Source: Argopecten irradians (Eukaryota; Mollusca; Bivalvia; Pectinida; Pectinidae). From it: a stretch of DNA of 64,000 nt. Of the stretch, positions 11,546 to 35,750 are shown in pieces; within the stretch, counting starts at the first letter, position 1, and every line of letters begins with the position of its first letter. The position numbers and the translations under genes were made by a program. The notes below the pieces were generated by a model that saw only the letters and a list, made by a program, of their open reading frames with translations, did not search any database and had not been told where the DNA came from. The DNA lies in the NCBI RefSeq assembly GCF_041381155.1, contig NC_091138.1, positions 36,573,604-36,637,603 on the forward strand. The letters are read 5' to 3'.

Positions 11546-14500
11546 TTACTGGTAACCCTGCAGCTTCAGGGTTGTTGGGTATCTGGTTCGCACGGTCACA
11601 CATTTGTCTCTATCAATGAAAATGCTGTTTTTCTTGGTAGAAATTTCCTTTTCTAAAGCCATCCTGTTGTCTTGAAGATCCTTTCGTGAGTTCTCAGAGT
11701 TGTTCAGTCTCTCTGTCAGTGCATCAATGGATTGACTGATCTCATTTACTTCACCAACCAATCTACAACAGAAATAAAATCAAATTATTTCAAATTCATG
11801 TAAGCATCACAATAAAATTGCAAAACCACTATAGTAATCTTAACTTGGTCTTTATTTTTCTTGGTTGATGAAGATTTTTTGTGTTTGACTTACTTGTATT
11901 GCACTGGATCTCGGCAGAGCTCGACTCCAGGCCTGAACGTCCTGTTGTCCAGTCGGGTCTGGGACACCTTCATCGGGTTCTCCTTATCCCTGATAGATTT
12001 CCTTAGCATATCTATGTTCTTTTCCATTTGAGCAATTTCATCACAAATCTGAAACAAAGAATATTTAGGTATTACAGAACTGTTGAATCAACTGGTGAGC
12101 GTCCCATTATTAATAATGTAAATTGGATTCACATCGATGACCAGTTAATACATGTAAACATTTGTCCACATAAATCTGGTAATTTGATAAAGACCAGCCA
12201 GGCTTCAGGATCATGAAATAATCTTAGACTTAAGTTCATCCAATCAAATATGATGTAACATTTTGTAACATCATTGTTGATTGGCTAAGTCTAACTTTAA
12301 GATTGTTTTTAGACTTATGACTATTCATGATCTTGGGGCCTGATACCACTCTTATCATATTTTTTGTACCTTTTGGAGGTTCTCCTCCATCTTTGTCTTA
12401 GCATCTTCCAGCTCTTCAATTCTCTTCTGGAAGTTGAGGTCAACGGTGTCGCATTGTTCTCTCATGTCCCGGGAAGTATCTTCCAGGATATTATCGATCA
12501 GCTGTCTGAGTTGGATGGAGGCCATCCTTTCATGTTCAGCCTTGACAATATTATCGTGTGTGTACTGTGCCCAAGACTCGGGTGTTGACTGACTGTTTCA
12601 AAATAATTCAAGTTTATTATTTATATTGTATTAAAAAGAATGTAATATTTTATGAAAATAGTAGCTACAGGCTATATATGAAATCCATTCATAAAATTTT
12701 AACAATTCAAATCTGTATGGAAATTTGATTACTTCCTTTGTATTGAAAATAAGCAAATCTGTATGGAAATTTGATTACTTCCTTTGTATTGAAAATAAGC
12801 CCACTTTAGGGTTCTGAATACCATCATATTGATCAATTTATAATGGATTTTGGGAGTTTTCTTACATTTCCTCAAACTTTGCAGCTCCAGAATAAAATTG
12901 TTTGTTTGTGTGTCCATTTCTCAGAGCACCAGAGCATGTGTCAATTTCTAGGGCATCTTTCTTATCACTCCAGTCCATTTCGAGGTTCTGTTTTGCTTCT
13001 CTGTTCAGTCTATAAAATAGATTTGTATACATTTTGTTATAAGTAATTTTTATTTGTGTTCATACTAAATCCAAATCTCTGATAGGCAGATTCTTTTTCT
13101 TTATATACTATGAAGAAAAAATCTGAGAATGGCGCGACATCCGACTTATTCATGACATCACAATAGAGACGTCGACGTTGCGTTTTGATTTAGAAAAAAT
13201 AATCCATTGGGAAAAAGCAATAGAATCGTACATTTAAACGTATTTTACGTTATAAAGAAGTCTGAAAAATTAATTATAAGCATTGATATAACTATGCAGA
13301 TTCACACAGTTTGCAAACAAAATTTATTTCATACCTCTGTGAAGTTAAAAAATAGTAACATCAATGCTTAAATAAATTTGAATGAAAAAGGGACCATAAA
13401 GAGAAAGAAAACTTGATCAGACTTCTAAAAAATTGAAATACAGATAATAAGATTGATATCTTAGTCCATTAATTAAATGTTAACCTTAAATATAAGGTAC
13501 ATGTACCAGGTAGGCCTAGTACACGCTTTATTTCAATTCTTAGTCAATTAAATTTGACCATGATTCATTACATTTACCAAAATTAAAACTATGTTCAGTG
13601 AATGATTAATGGTGGGTATGTTGAACTTTTCAAAAACCACAATTATTCCTCACCCTACTTACTTAATTTGTTTTTCAGCTTGGTCTGTAGTTTTCCTTAA
13701 TAAATCTTGTACATTGTTGATCATTTCTACCTCCTGTAAATGAAATAATCAAACTTATCTAAGCATCATAATTCAAACATGTTTGGACTTTAAGAAGATA
13801 CTTAATCTAATCCTGTGCATTTAAATATACAATTATCATTAAAGCACTAGTGTGTTGGTATTGAAGCAATCTATAAAACTGTCTTTTGATACTTGGCTTT
13901 TATTTGATGTCAGAAAAAGGAGATAATAACCACTTGATTTGTGGAAAAGATGAAGATAATAAATAAAACCTTAATATTAACAGTAGGCCTACATAGTTAT
14001 TGTAAATTGAAATTTAAACTTCACACAATCAATTAACTTGTTTTTGTGAATAGATTGCTTTTGTTGTGTACCTTTAAAAGGGCCAATTCAACGCTGTCCT
14101 GGACCAGATCAACTCCTGTGCGCCTCTGACGACAGTTAAGATTATCCGTCGAGATATGGAGAGGGATTTCTGTTGCTCTAGTAGCATTTTCCAGACGTTT
14201 TTTCTGCTCTAGTAGTACATCTGTTTCAGCGATTACATCCCGAATCTCCCTTTCTAATTCGAATTTCCAGAAGTTAATGTCCTGAATTCGTTCTCCTAAT
14301 TTTTTCGTGACCTCCGCCTGTGTTTTGTTGGTGGTTGCTTCCGTTTCGTTGGCACACCTTTTAGACTCATGTCGGATCCTTTCTGCATTATCACGGTCGA
14401 CGAAAGAATGATAGTATTTTCCATAATTGCTTTCATGCCACTCGTTTGGTGAATACTTCGAAGCCCTGAATCCCATCGTAGATATCCCCATATCATTCCC

Positions 14501-14608
14501 AGTGTTACCAGTGTAAGTGGTCTCCATCTCGGCTCTTTGCGGTGGAGGCTGCAAATTAGGCCTTTCAGGGAGCATTTCCCTGCTCTGAAGAGTTGCATCA
14601 GTTGCCAT
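11546..14608 (-). CDS. TEKT4: Tektin-4
   Basis: Six exons on the minus strand: 14608-14072, 13733-13663, 13009-12866, 12592-12370, 12048-11894, 11762-11546, all with GT-AG borders and matching phases; 448 residues against about 435 in the human protein. The protein is nearly all coiled coil after a short N-terminal region with GFRASKYSPNEWHESNYGKY. Family signatures are FWKFELEREI, PLHISTDNLNCRQRRTGVDL, MDWSDKKDALEID, and the C-terminal NSIFIDRDKCVTVRTRYP stretch ending GYQ. The N-terminal and C-terminal blocks fit tektin-4 better than tektins 1, 2, 3 or 5. Tektins form filaments inside the A-tubule of axonemal doublets in motile cilia and sperm flagella. The ATG at 14608 gives the expected short leader before the conserved region. 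An X-box-like site lies about 100 bp upstream. Confidence 0.95.
12709..12800. repeat. Tandem duplication of about 45 bp in TEKT4 intron 3
   Basis: Two essentially identical copies of the phrase that starts AATCTGTATGGAAATTTGAT and ends GAAAATAAGC lie head to tail between exons 3 and 4. The identity suggests a recent event. Confidence 0.85.
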
Positions 14609-14710
14609 TGTGTTCGCGGTTCTTCTTTCAACCCCTCCTGTTAGCTGTTTGGGTTTCAGTCGAACACGTTATCAACACCCAAACACTTGCTAACACAACC
14701 GTTGTAGGTT

Positions 14711-14724
14711 GTTGCTATGGAGCG
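14711..14724 (+). promoter_or_regulatory. X-box-like RFX site upstream of TEKT4
   Basis: GTTGCTATGGAGCG has a good left half (GTTGCY), a two-base spacer and a weaker right half compared with the RFX consensus GTTGCC-AT-GGCAAC. It lies 103 bp before the TEKT4 start, where X-boxes of ciliary genes are normally found. RFX control of TEKT4 is inferred. Confidence 0.45.
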
Positions 14725-14839
14725 GTCTGTTTCCTGTTGCACGTCACGTGATAGAGACGAGGGGCGGTAACTCTTAACAAACACGTGCTGTTTCCGGCGG
14801 ATCCAGTAAACATTGAGCATACGGTAACGCTATTGACAA

Positions 14840-15870
14840 TAAAATTGAATATACGAAATATCTTTTGAATGTAAAACGAGAGTTAATTTTATTTGGGTAT
14901 TACTTCGAGCGTCTTATGTGTGTGAAATTGATATCGGAGATTTAGATAGTACGTAACTGGACATGCACATAACCTACTGTAAATATCTAAAATATTTAAA
15001 ATTTAAACTGCTCTCGACACCTTGTGTTTTGGAAATAAAACTGCAAACGTTTATTCCCTTTGAATTAAACCTTAACATCCATTAAATCTTAACATCCAAT
15101 ATCAAATTGAAATAATTCATTTTAATTCTATTAATTAAATTGTAACTAAAATGAGAATTTTTATAAGGAATACATTTTAAGTAGAAAAAAAAAAGAACAA
15201 AATAATTCCTGCTATAAATACAGATCATCATTTGTTTGAAAAGGTACACGCTTTCACAATGAAATTAAGTGTTTTTGTTTCGTTTTAATCCAAATTTGCA
15301 TTGAAATTAGTATATACCTGTATGTATGTTTTTCAGTTATTAATTTAAGATTGACTCACTTTTATATTTTAAATCTAATTGATTAAGAGCATTTTCATCA
15401 TTGCAAGGCCTTTCCAGCCCGACCAATGTTTAGTATGGAACTTTTCAACGAGCCCGTAAAAACAAATAACGTTCTGAAAAGATAACTTACATGCAGATGC
15501 AATTTTTCTTTTCTTTTATTATGCCTTCATTAAACATGAAACTTAGAAAGTTTAATTCAGAAAGTTCCATGTGTATTTGATAGGGAAAGAAAGGTTAAAA
15601 AATTCATCCTATAGATATTGCATGCACCAATCTGGTGAATGGATTAGATAAAATTTATCACAAATACGCCGCCTAATATCAGAAACATATATACATCTCA
15701 GAAACATATATTACACGTATATATATGTTTTTCTGCTTATATATTGCATGGACATGGGGCCTTTTCTAATTCTTTCCATTTCTTATACTTCCATTCAGGT
15801 ATCACACCCGTCTGTAAATGTTGATGTCAATCTTCCATTCCACATCTTTTAAAGATGAGACAAAATGTAG
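14840..15870. other. Upstream flank of TEKT4, no gene seen
   Basis: AT-rich intergenic DNA. I see no exon, RNA gene or array; a TATATATGTTT-rich patch at about 15690-15745 is simple sequence. Confidence 0.5.
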
Positions 15871-15878
15871 ATGGTGAC

Positions 15879-17398
15879 AAGAGGCCCAGAGGGCCTATAT
15901 CGCTCACCTGGTTTTTTGTTAGTAATTATCACAAGACTCTGAGTCTCTGACAATTGGAAAAATAAGCAAAATTGACTCCCAAAGTTTAATTTTGAATCAC
16001 AACCATACAATGATGCTATTGATACCATACAAATATGCTATCCAATACATAGGTTCAGAGACAAAGTAATTTATATGAAAGTAGTAGCCTAATTGACCTT
16101 TTTGACCTCGCATCTATTGCCGTCTAAGGCCCTGGGGGTCAGCCCTATCATTTGTACAATTTCAAATCCCAACCCTATAAGGATGCTACCATTGCATTAT
16201 AAGTGCTCTTCCATTCTTAGTTGCAGAGAAGAAGTCGTTTATATGGAAATAGCTAAATAAACCCCTTTTGACCCCACCCATCGGGCCCCCGGGGGTTCAG
16301 CCCCATCATTTGCAAAATTTTGAATCCAAACCCTATAAGGATGTAACCATTGCATTATGAGCGTAATCCCATGTTAAGTTGCAGTCATTTATATGGAAAT
16401 TGACCACTTTTGACCCCGCCCCTCAGGCCCCCGGGGGTCAGCCCTATCATTTGCACAATTTTGAATCCCCACCCTATAAGGATGCTACCATTGCATTATG
16501 GGTGCTATACCATGCTAATTTGCAGAGAAGAAGTCATTTATATGGAAATAGCCAAATTGACCCCTTTTGACCCCGCCCCTCAGGCCCCCGGGGGGTCAGC
16601 CCTATCATTTGCACAATTTGAATCCCCACCCTATAACGATGCTACCATTGCATTATGGGTGCTATACCACACTTAGTTTCAGAGAAGAAGTCGTTTATAT
16701 GAAAATAGCCAAATTGCCCCTTTTGACCCCGCCCCTCAGGCCCCCGGGGGGTCAGGCCCATCATTTGTACAATTTTGAATCCCCCACCCTATAAGAATGC
16801 TACCATTGCATTAAGGGTGCTATACCATGCTTGGTTTCAGAGAAGAAGTCGTTTATATGGAAATAGCCAAATTGCCCCTTTGACCCGCCCCTCAGGCCCC
16901 CGGGGGGTCAGCCCATCATTTGTACAATTTTGAATCCCCACCCTATAACGATGCTACCATTGCATTAAGGGTGCTATCCATGCTTAGTTTCAGAGAAGAA
17001 GTCGTTTTATGGAAATAGCCAAATTGACCCCGCCCCTCTGGCCCCGGGGGGTCAGCCCCATCATTTGTACAATTTTGAATCCCCATCCTATAAGGATGCT
17101 ACCATTGCATTATGGGTGCTATCCCATGCTTGGTTTCAGAGAAGAAGTCGTTTATATGGAAATAGCCAAATTAACCCCTTTTTGCCCCGCCCCTCAGGCC
17201 CCCGGAGGATCAGCCCCATCATTTGTACAATTTTCAATTAGTAGCCCATAAGGATGCTACCAGTCAAATTTTGTTGAAATCCGACCAGCGGTTATGGAGA
17301 AGAAGTTGATTGTTGACGGAGGATGGACGGCGAACGACGGACGACGGACGCTGCGGTATCCCATAAGCTCACCTCGGTCCTTCAGACCAGGTGAGCTA
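15879..17398. mobile_element. Mobile element with about eight internal 155 bp repeats
   Basis: Starts near ACAAGAGGCCCAGAGGGCCT with ATCGCTCACCTGG and ends with ACGACGGACGACGGACG, then a hairpin AGCTCACCT...AGGTGAGCT. In between, a GGGGGTCAGCCC word recurs at about 16128, 16288, 16430, 16587, 16742, 16898, 17044 and 17202, each unit also carrying TTTGACCCCGCCCCTCAGG, TATAAGGATGCTACCATTGC and GAGAAGAAGTCGTTTATATG. The open frames here are translations of the repeat. The CACCTG/CAGGTGAG ends and GACGACGGACG tail are shared with the element at 60303-62380. The design recalls non-autonomous, repeat-bearing elements described in bivalves, but the superfamily is unknown. Confidence 0.75.
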
Positions 17399-17549
17399 AT
17401 AATCTGTAGAGCACATGGTACACTGTAATTGATGTATGAATGTCATGATGGGAGTACCACCTTATCCAATAAATATCTTCACAAAATAAATACATAAGAA
17501 CATTACAGTGTAACTTGTGTTAGAAAATTGATGACCCAACAAATGGAGT

Positions 17550-20500
17550 GGATTAAAACAACATGTTTATTACACATGCCAAGAGATCCTGGCAGAAGTA
17601 ACGGACAAAGTCATCTGTATAGAAAACATGCTACACTGAAACAAGTCACGGACAGTTACATCCATGTATAATGTACACATGAAATCATGAGTGACGAGCG
17701 ACCGAAAATAAGCGAAATGTACAGATAATTTTTCATAAGGAGGTGCTTCTCTACAAAATACACCAGATATAAACGGAACCAACAAAACTGTTTTCTACTG
17801 GCACACCAACGACAATAAATACAGGACGGGTCGGCTTCCTATTTACAGCTCTTCCCTTTGTGTTTTACCTTATAGTGCAGCTAGTTTCGTGTGCTGGAAA
17901 GCATCAACATTGTATCAAGACAGACCGAAACATACAATATACATTAGGAGCAAGCAAGGTGTCACAAAATACTGCGCTTCAAAAAGTTTTTAAATCTTAC
18001 AGAAACTTAGTGCCAGCCTATCACTTGAAGTATGTAATATCAGAAAAAGGAAATCCCCCTCCTCATCCCTCCATTCCCCTCTAACTTTAATTCATTTATT
18101 AAACACCTGGTAGCAAGAAAACTGTTCATCTATTTGAGCACAGCTGTTGATAGGCACAAAGGAAATCTACATACATTATGTCGTAAAACAAAGATATCTT
18201 TCCAGCATTTCTTAAGATATAGAACATGAAACATTTAACAACAAATTCATTAACCATGGACTAAGAGCATTTGGACATTTCCACCATCTGGTGATGAAGT
18301 ACTCAAAAAAATGACATCCCTTATACAACTTTAGCTCCATTTTCTCTAATCTGTCAAGATACAGTGTTTTTTTTTTCTTGAAATCATACCTGGTATATAC
18401 AATGTACCCTAAAAGGAGGTAACCACCGAGTTAAAATATAGACAGTCAATGTTACTAAAACATTCTTTAGGGATTTCTATATATATAAAAACCCTAAATA
18501 TAACATAATGGTATTTCTCAAGAAAGAAATGACCAACATACATATAATAATGTATATTCAACAGAGAGACAACTGAAATATGTAGTATGTTTTCATGCAT
18601 CTAAAATGTCTCTTACCTTTCACACACATTCCCACGCACACATATAACAGACAGGAACAAAAAATTTGGGTGTGTCAAGTGTTATGTGAAAAATGTGCTG
18701 AATCGCGATATTTGAAGAATTCAATCTTTCCTTGACAATTCTCCTATCTTATTTATTCTGTAATGCTACCTGTCCCTAGCTGCCATTGTCAGTATAATAT
18801 ACTAATGCTTTGAATTTATACGGTACTTTACATTATTAATCCTATACAAGAGATTTAAGAATTTTACACCTTCCCAAGAAAATGCCAAAGCAATTTTCAG
18901 CTTAAAAGATATAAATACTGGTAATTCTTATAACAATTAATGCAAAAGTCTTTCAGGGCACAAACTATTTGTGGAACATGATACAAGTATATTGCAATAT
19001 TAAATTCATCAAAATTCTATAAAGCTAGGAGCAGGATTTGTCAAAATTAATATAATAAATGCCTAACATCCTGACAATAGAAATTCTCCATATTTCTTTC
19101 CAAATTCTTAAACAATCTGGCTTATAATGATTTAATGACAAATATAGGTTCCCCAAAAATGAAGTTGGTAAGAGAGAAAATACCTTCCATTTATACAGCT
19201 GAATCTTAAAAAAGGCAAACAATCTAAATATGTATTAGATAAGAAACAATTTGCTGTGAGCTGCCTGCAAAACTTGTATCTTTTTATTTTTGTTTTAAAT
19301 GAACAAGATACAAGTATGTGTAATTATTTAAAAAAAAAAAACGGCGGATGGAAGAGGACTACATGAAATAAAATGAAATCAAGAACATAACATTTTCTTT
19401 CGTAAAAAGAAAAAGGATAAATTCTATGTAAAAACAAAACAAGTGCACTCAGACTTCAAAAATCTCATCCACACATCACAAAGAAAAATTGGTATCCAAA
19501 CAAATATTCAACAAGAAGCACTATTTTGACAATATTATACATATATATAAATATATATACTCACGGGGTTCTTAATTTTGAAGAATATCTCTGTTTATTG
19601 CAGGTAACAATAACTCAGGACATTCAATATATATATAAATATATATATTTTAATATTCAATAACATTTACATGTATTTAACTAAACATTTTAAAAATATG
19701 TTTTCAGTAGCATTAAATCTAAGTTTAACTTGTACAACTTTCTCTGTGATAATTATATGTCTAGCAAAACTTTCTTGAAAAATTAAAACGTGATTCTTCT
19801 GATTTTTCAACACCTGCTTCAGATTTAATCTGACATCCATTTTTTTAATTCCACTTTTCAAGTACACAATTTGTAAACTTTCTTTTCAAAACATTGTCTT
19901 TTGTGTTGCAACACCATAACTATGTATCATACATGAAAGTTGTACATCACAATATCGCAAAAGCTATACACACAATTTAAATACACAATTTCTTTTTCCT
20001 AACACATGAATTGTATGCTTAAGAAGATTCCCTTCAGTAAAAAGACAACATATTTTATTTACATAATTAGCAGAAGTATTTATTAAGACAAAATTAAAAT
20101 ACCAGGGCATTTATCATACAATTAATACACAGAGGGGGAGAGAGATGATCTACAATGAAGAAACCTGATTTCTGCCTCCGTCAGACGGTATTATATTAAT
20201 TAAAACTAAACAAAAAGATGAAAAAAAAACCTGACATTATGTTTAAACAATATTAACTATCCAATAGATTAATATAGTACTTACAGCTCTAACCATGATT
20301 TCATATAAAATGAGAAATCACGATTCATTTCAATCTCCATCCAACACTAAAGTTGAATAAATACTGACAACTTAGCTTCATCATGATTTCAAGTTCTAGA
20401 TAACAAAGTCCTTCATCTATTATTAATTATAAATGAAAATAGCCATCAAACATTCATTTACAAACATATTTCATTGAACATCACAGTTGACAGTATCTTG

Positions 20501-22421
20501 CCTGCTGCAACAAATACAGATATTTGATTTCACGATAACACCAAGTTTATCCCAATTTCTACTTTTAATTAAAGAGAGTTTCATAAAGTATTTATCCTGA
20601 GTTTCACTAAATATGATACTTTGATTTCAGTGGACTTTTCACATTGATTATTTACCTATCTTTATATATAAATATGCCCTAATTTTCTTTTCTTGATCTG
20701 CACATCTCTTTGTATTCACAGAATAATGATATATTGTACTTTGATAAATTGAGTTGTAATGCATATACGCTGAATGGAAAAACAATCCTCCTTTGAAATT
20801 GTCTTGGAGAGAAGGTATTGAGAGACAGTGTTACAATCAATCAAATATGGACTTTTTTTAGAATAACCTGTGGGGTGGTTAAGATGTATGAACATGTAAA
20901 CATTTGATGTTTTGGTGAAGTTCAGTGCCAAAATATGATTTCATGATGGAATCTCAGAATACAAGCCTCGCAGCTCTAGCTCTGATTATACTGAAGCTCT
21001 TGATATCTACCAAACAGTTTCTAAAAATGGCCATTTTCAGAGCTATAAATCTCAATCATGGGTGATATTATTACAAAACATCTAGCAATCAAAATGATAC
21101 AATCAGCAAAAGCCATGTATTAAAATTTGCATTGGTACTTCTTTATACTTCTTGCCAGCTTAAGGTCGCGCATGTATGACAATTAATGACCACTTACCAT
21201 GTACATATTCTTATTTTTTTTATTTATCATTTCATTTATCCATGGATGAAAAAGAAGGGTTTAAATTGCTGATTTTGTATTTAGATTTTTTTCAACAATT
21301 CTCATACCAGGTACAAGAAATACTTTACATTGGGGTTTTCTTATCAGTATCAATATAGATAATTTATAACTTATTCCTAGGACCTTTGAAGACATGAATA
21401 CTCACTCTACCACCCCGTACAAATATTTCTGGAAAACCTCAACTTTCCCACTCATTGCAATACTGTCCATCCTAAATAATTTTGAAATACCCCAACTATC
21501 CCTAAAGAGCGATTTTGAAATGGCCAAACCCACACATGGCCATCACAAGGGCTAAATTCTACATAGCACAGGAAGAAACTCATCTAAATGGCAGAAGTTC
21601 AATGTGAGAAGGTAAACAAAATGAATGTGTGACTATGATTGATGAATGATTTGCCCTGATCATGAATCACATTGTATATATTCATATCATCATTAGATAT
21701 TGGTTTGTTCAGTATGACACCTCTGTGCAGCTAACAGTGAAGAGAGAAAATGACTGTATTGTAACTGAACAGATAATAGAACCGACATTGTCCTTGGTTT
21801 ATTATGCAATTCTAATTATTCTTAACCATTTTCTCTCATGTGTTGAACAGCAGGTAAGTATTGTTTATGATGGACCCCGAAGTAATAATTATCATTCACA
21901 GATAGTCACGATAAAACACCCTTAATTTCCTAAATTAATATGATCAATTTTGAGACTTGTACAGACAGTAGTAACTACATGGGCCTGCAGGTATTCAGTA
22001 TTAAAAAGTTATATACCTAGAAGTAGAAATTTTACAAAGATCTACTATTCAAACACTTAATACATCAGTTGGAGAAAAGAAATTTGATTCACTTTGAACA
22101 CTGTACTAAGTTATTTGCAAATGAAACACCCTGATACAGGATAAACTGTGAAGTTATCGCAAGATTTGTTTAATTTAAAATCCTATACATACAACATAAC
22201 CATTTAAAACAATTTTTTGAATTCAAAGAAAATTCTTGAATGATCAATTGCTGAATTTAAGGTTCTAGAAAACAATAGTATTAAATGTTTTGAAACAGAA
22301 AGGATGTATTCAAAAGGACGATACTCAGAAAATTATTTCATTAAACTAATACGAGTTCATTGCAAGTCACTCCCAATGGGCTATTATCCAGATGAACTTT
22401 ACTAAGTTGTTACTCTCTCTC
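17550..22421 (-). other. FOXK: Probable long FOXK 3'UTR
   Basis: This 4.9 kb downstream of the FOXK stop is AT-rich, free of the interspersed repeats that fill the rest of the window, and ends near a minus-strand AATAAA (TTTATT at about 17567-17572). Vertebrate FOXK mRNAs also have long 3'UTRs. Several other AATAAA complements lie inside, so the true end is undetermined. A pair of inverted ATATATATAAATATATATA tracts sits at about 19540-19650. No other gene was recognised. Confidence 0.35.
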
Positions 22422-33124
<10,703 letters not shown>

Positions 33125-33654
33125 TTATGGTCTGGTGAGAACGAGGTAGATTCGCAGTGGAAAACACTCAAGCAAACATACGTGCCTTGATGACTTCGAA
33201 TCAAAATAAATTAGTAGAACGATAATTTTGAAAATAATAAATAGAAATGTAAAATATATCCCGCAGTTCTATGAAGGATTTTACTTTTGCTAACCTTCCT
33301 TTTCATTGGCATTTAGAGACTAATTGATAAAAGACAAGTGTTTGAAAAGTTTACTGTATTTTTGTTGGTTTTATTATTCAACTCAATGTAAACATTTACG
33401 TAGATGGAGTACAGCATTTCCTTTTCACGTCATTACATGCTCGGACGAGTCTCCGTTTAGACCTACATGTGTAGGCCTATAATTTGGTTTCTAGGTCAAC
33501 ATAATTTATGACCTAATATCGGGGATGTGTATATTTATACAATATAACTTGCATAAATTTAACAGCTAAAGTAATGATTAAAATAGAAACATGCCTTCTT
33601 TGACCCATTTAACTATTCAGCAGGTATCTGTCGTATCATAATCATAACAAATAT

Positions 33655-33965
33655 ATATATACACGGAATACCATTAGGGATGTATAACTACTCGTATGTG
33701 AAATACCATTAGGGATGTAACTGTTATCTACTCGTATACGGAATACCATTAGGGATGTGTACTCGTATAGGGAATACCGTTTGCCGGATATCTACTCGCA
33801 TACAGAGTACCATTAGGGATGTATCTACTTGTACATACCGAATACCATTACCTAGGATGTCATGATCTACACGTATAGGGAATACCATTAGGGACGTATC
33901 TACTCGCATACGGAATACCATTAGGGATGTATACTCACACTATACGGAATACCATTAGGGATGTA
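33655..33965. repeat. Minisatellite upstream of FOXK
   Basis: About eight or nine copies of a 35-40 bp unit built from GGAATACCATTAGGGATGTA and TCTACTCGTATA, with variable linkers. The minus-strand open frame across it is repeat translation, not a gene. Confidence 0.85.
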
Positions 33966-34126
33966 TATGCAATCATGCAGATTATCATGAGATTTATCTT
34001 TGATCTTGAGACTTTTGCAGTTTAGATTGTGCTATAAATGGATATACATTTGTACGTGACAGCCTATACGTTTGACATATTTCCCGCCAAAAACTACTAT
34101 GGCTGCATGGTCAACTACATCAACCA

Positions 34127-34183
34127 CGTCTGGTTTGTTGATGTAGTCTGGTTTGTTGATGTAGTCTGGTTTGTTGATGTTAT
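34127..34183. repeat. 18 bp triplicate
   Basis: The unit GTCTGGTTTGTTGATGTA is repeated three times without change. Neighbouring DNA from 33966 to 35140 is otherwise AT-rich and without a recognised feature. Confidence 0.9.
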
Positions 34184-35142
34184 GCAACAATTTCAATTCC
34201 AGTCGAGCGCTTTTAAAAAGTTATATGTGTCAAACTGACTCGGCGAAAATCTGTTGCTAGTTTTTCTTCAGTGATCTATAGAAAACCATCAGGTTTAGCT
34301 GTGAAAATCATTCAAAACGTTACATATCTCTGGTAACTCTAGATCAAAAAACATCTTAGCAGAAGTTGCTAAAACCTTTCTTATTTCTTTAGCAAAAAAG
34401 AAATGTTTTTAACAGAACACACCTAGTGCCCAACAAAGTCGCCCTTTGTCTTTTAAAAATTATGATATCTACAATAGCGCATAGGGCAAAATTTGCAATG
34501 CTTTTAATTGCTAAAAGTAAACTTAAGAAAATAATAAAAGAACATTTTCATACTCTTCCATATTTCCCTCTCTATTCCTCAAGGCCATTATTTTTCCAGT
34601 GTAACAGTTGGAATGACAAATGTTTAGGAACTTAAATTCCACCTTGAATTATATGGATTTGATAGCTCAGGTATTTAGAATGAAAAAAAATTAAATTACA
34701 AATTTATTTTCTTTCTTCAGCCAAAAAAACTGGCTTAGCAAAAAAACTAAAATGATTAATTTTTATTTTAGCACATAGTGTCTTCCATTAGCAAAATGCC
34801 CAAAATGCTATCCATAGAGTGAGCACAGCATATGGCGTCTTATAAACATACGTTATGACACAGAATGTATGTGCATTGTAAAATTCTTGTTTTTCTTATG
34901 CCTATTGCATGTTTAGATTAATCGAAATACCTACATAAATCACTTTACATTTACTAATAACACCGTGAAATTAACTTGTAGACCAAAACCTGGCTTCTTC
35001 GAGTGGTCTCACGGACCATTTCACTTCACTGTAGATGTAAATATAATGATTTTTTGGCAGTATTACTTATGAAATCTATGAATTAATATGGTAAGTATTT
35101 CTACTTACTGAATATTGTTAATTTTTGGTGGTGAATGCATAG

Positions 35143-35290
<148 letters not shown>

Positions 35291-35483
35291 AAGTATAACG
35301 GAATAGGCCAGTGTCTATAGAGTCAGTAGCCCTTATCCTTAATACTTTTTACAGCAACTTTATATCATAACCTGCAAGCGTCTGTTGATTACCACAGGCG
35401 TTTGGCTCTATAGATATACGGATACATATCTATATATGTGTAATACCGTGTTATGCACATATATGATATATATATAGAGAGAG

Positions 35484-35502
35484 GGGGGGGGGGGGGGGGA
35501 GT
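35484..35502. repeat. Poly-G tract
   Basis: A run of about 18 G after GAGAGAG simple sequence, next to the tRNA-type SINE. Run length is likely unreliable in assembly. Confidence 0.7.
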
Positions 35503-35516
35503 TTAGTTTTTTTAGT

Positions 35517-35750
35517 TTGTAGCGGCAGAGCACTCGGCTAGTGTTCGGAGGGTCCCGGGTTCGAATTCCGGTCTGACCGCTACATTTTCTCCTCTCCTGT
35601 TACAGAATTGGCGACCAACTAAATAACCCATGGTGGTGGTGTTTGGAAGGGTCTCGTATGTCTTCGAGGGCGAAGACTTCGAGAAAGGTGGAAGGAATGT
35701 AGCGGTATTGGACTTGGTCGATCATCTGTGACCAGGTAGCTCAGTCGGTA
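35517..35750 (+). repeat. tRNA-derived SINE, copy 1
   Basis: A tRNA-like head with GGCAGAGCACTCGGCTAG and a B-box GGGTTCGAATTCC, ending in CCGCTACATTTTCTCCTC, followed by a unique body with GAGGGCGAAGACTTCGAGAA. The first part of the tRNA head is shortened. It runs directly into a second tRNA-like head. Confidence 0.65.

Noticed and set aside
16379..17251. Several overlapping open frames rich in Pro
   Set aside because: They are translations of the 155 bp repeat, in different frames, with near-identical content.
33724..33921. 65-codon minus-strand open frame
   Set aside because: Lies wholly in the GGAATACCATTAGGG minisatellite.
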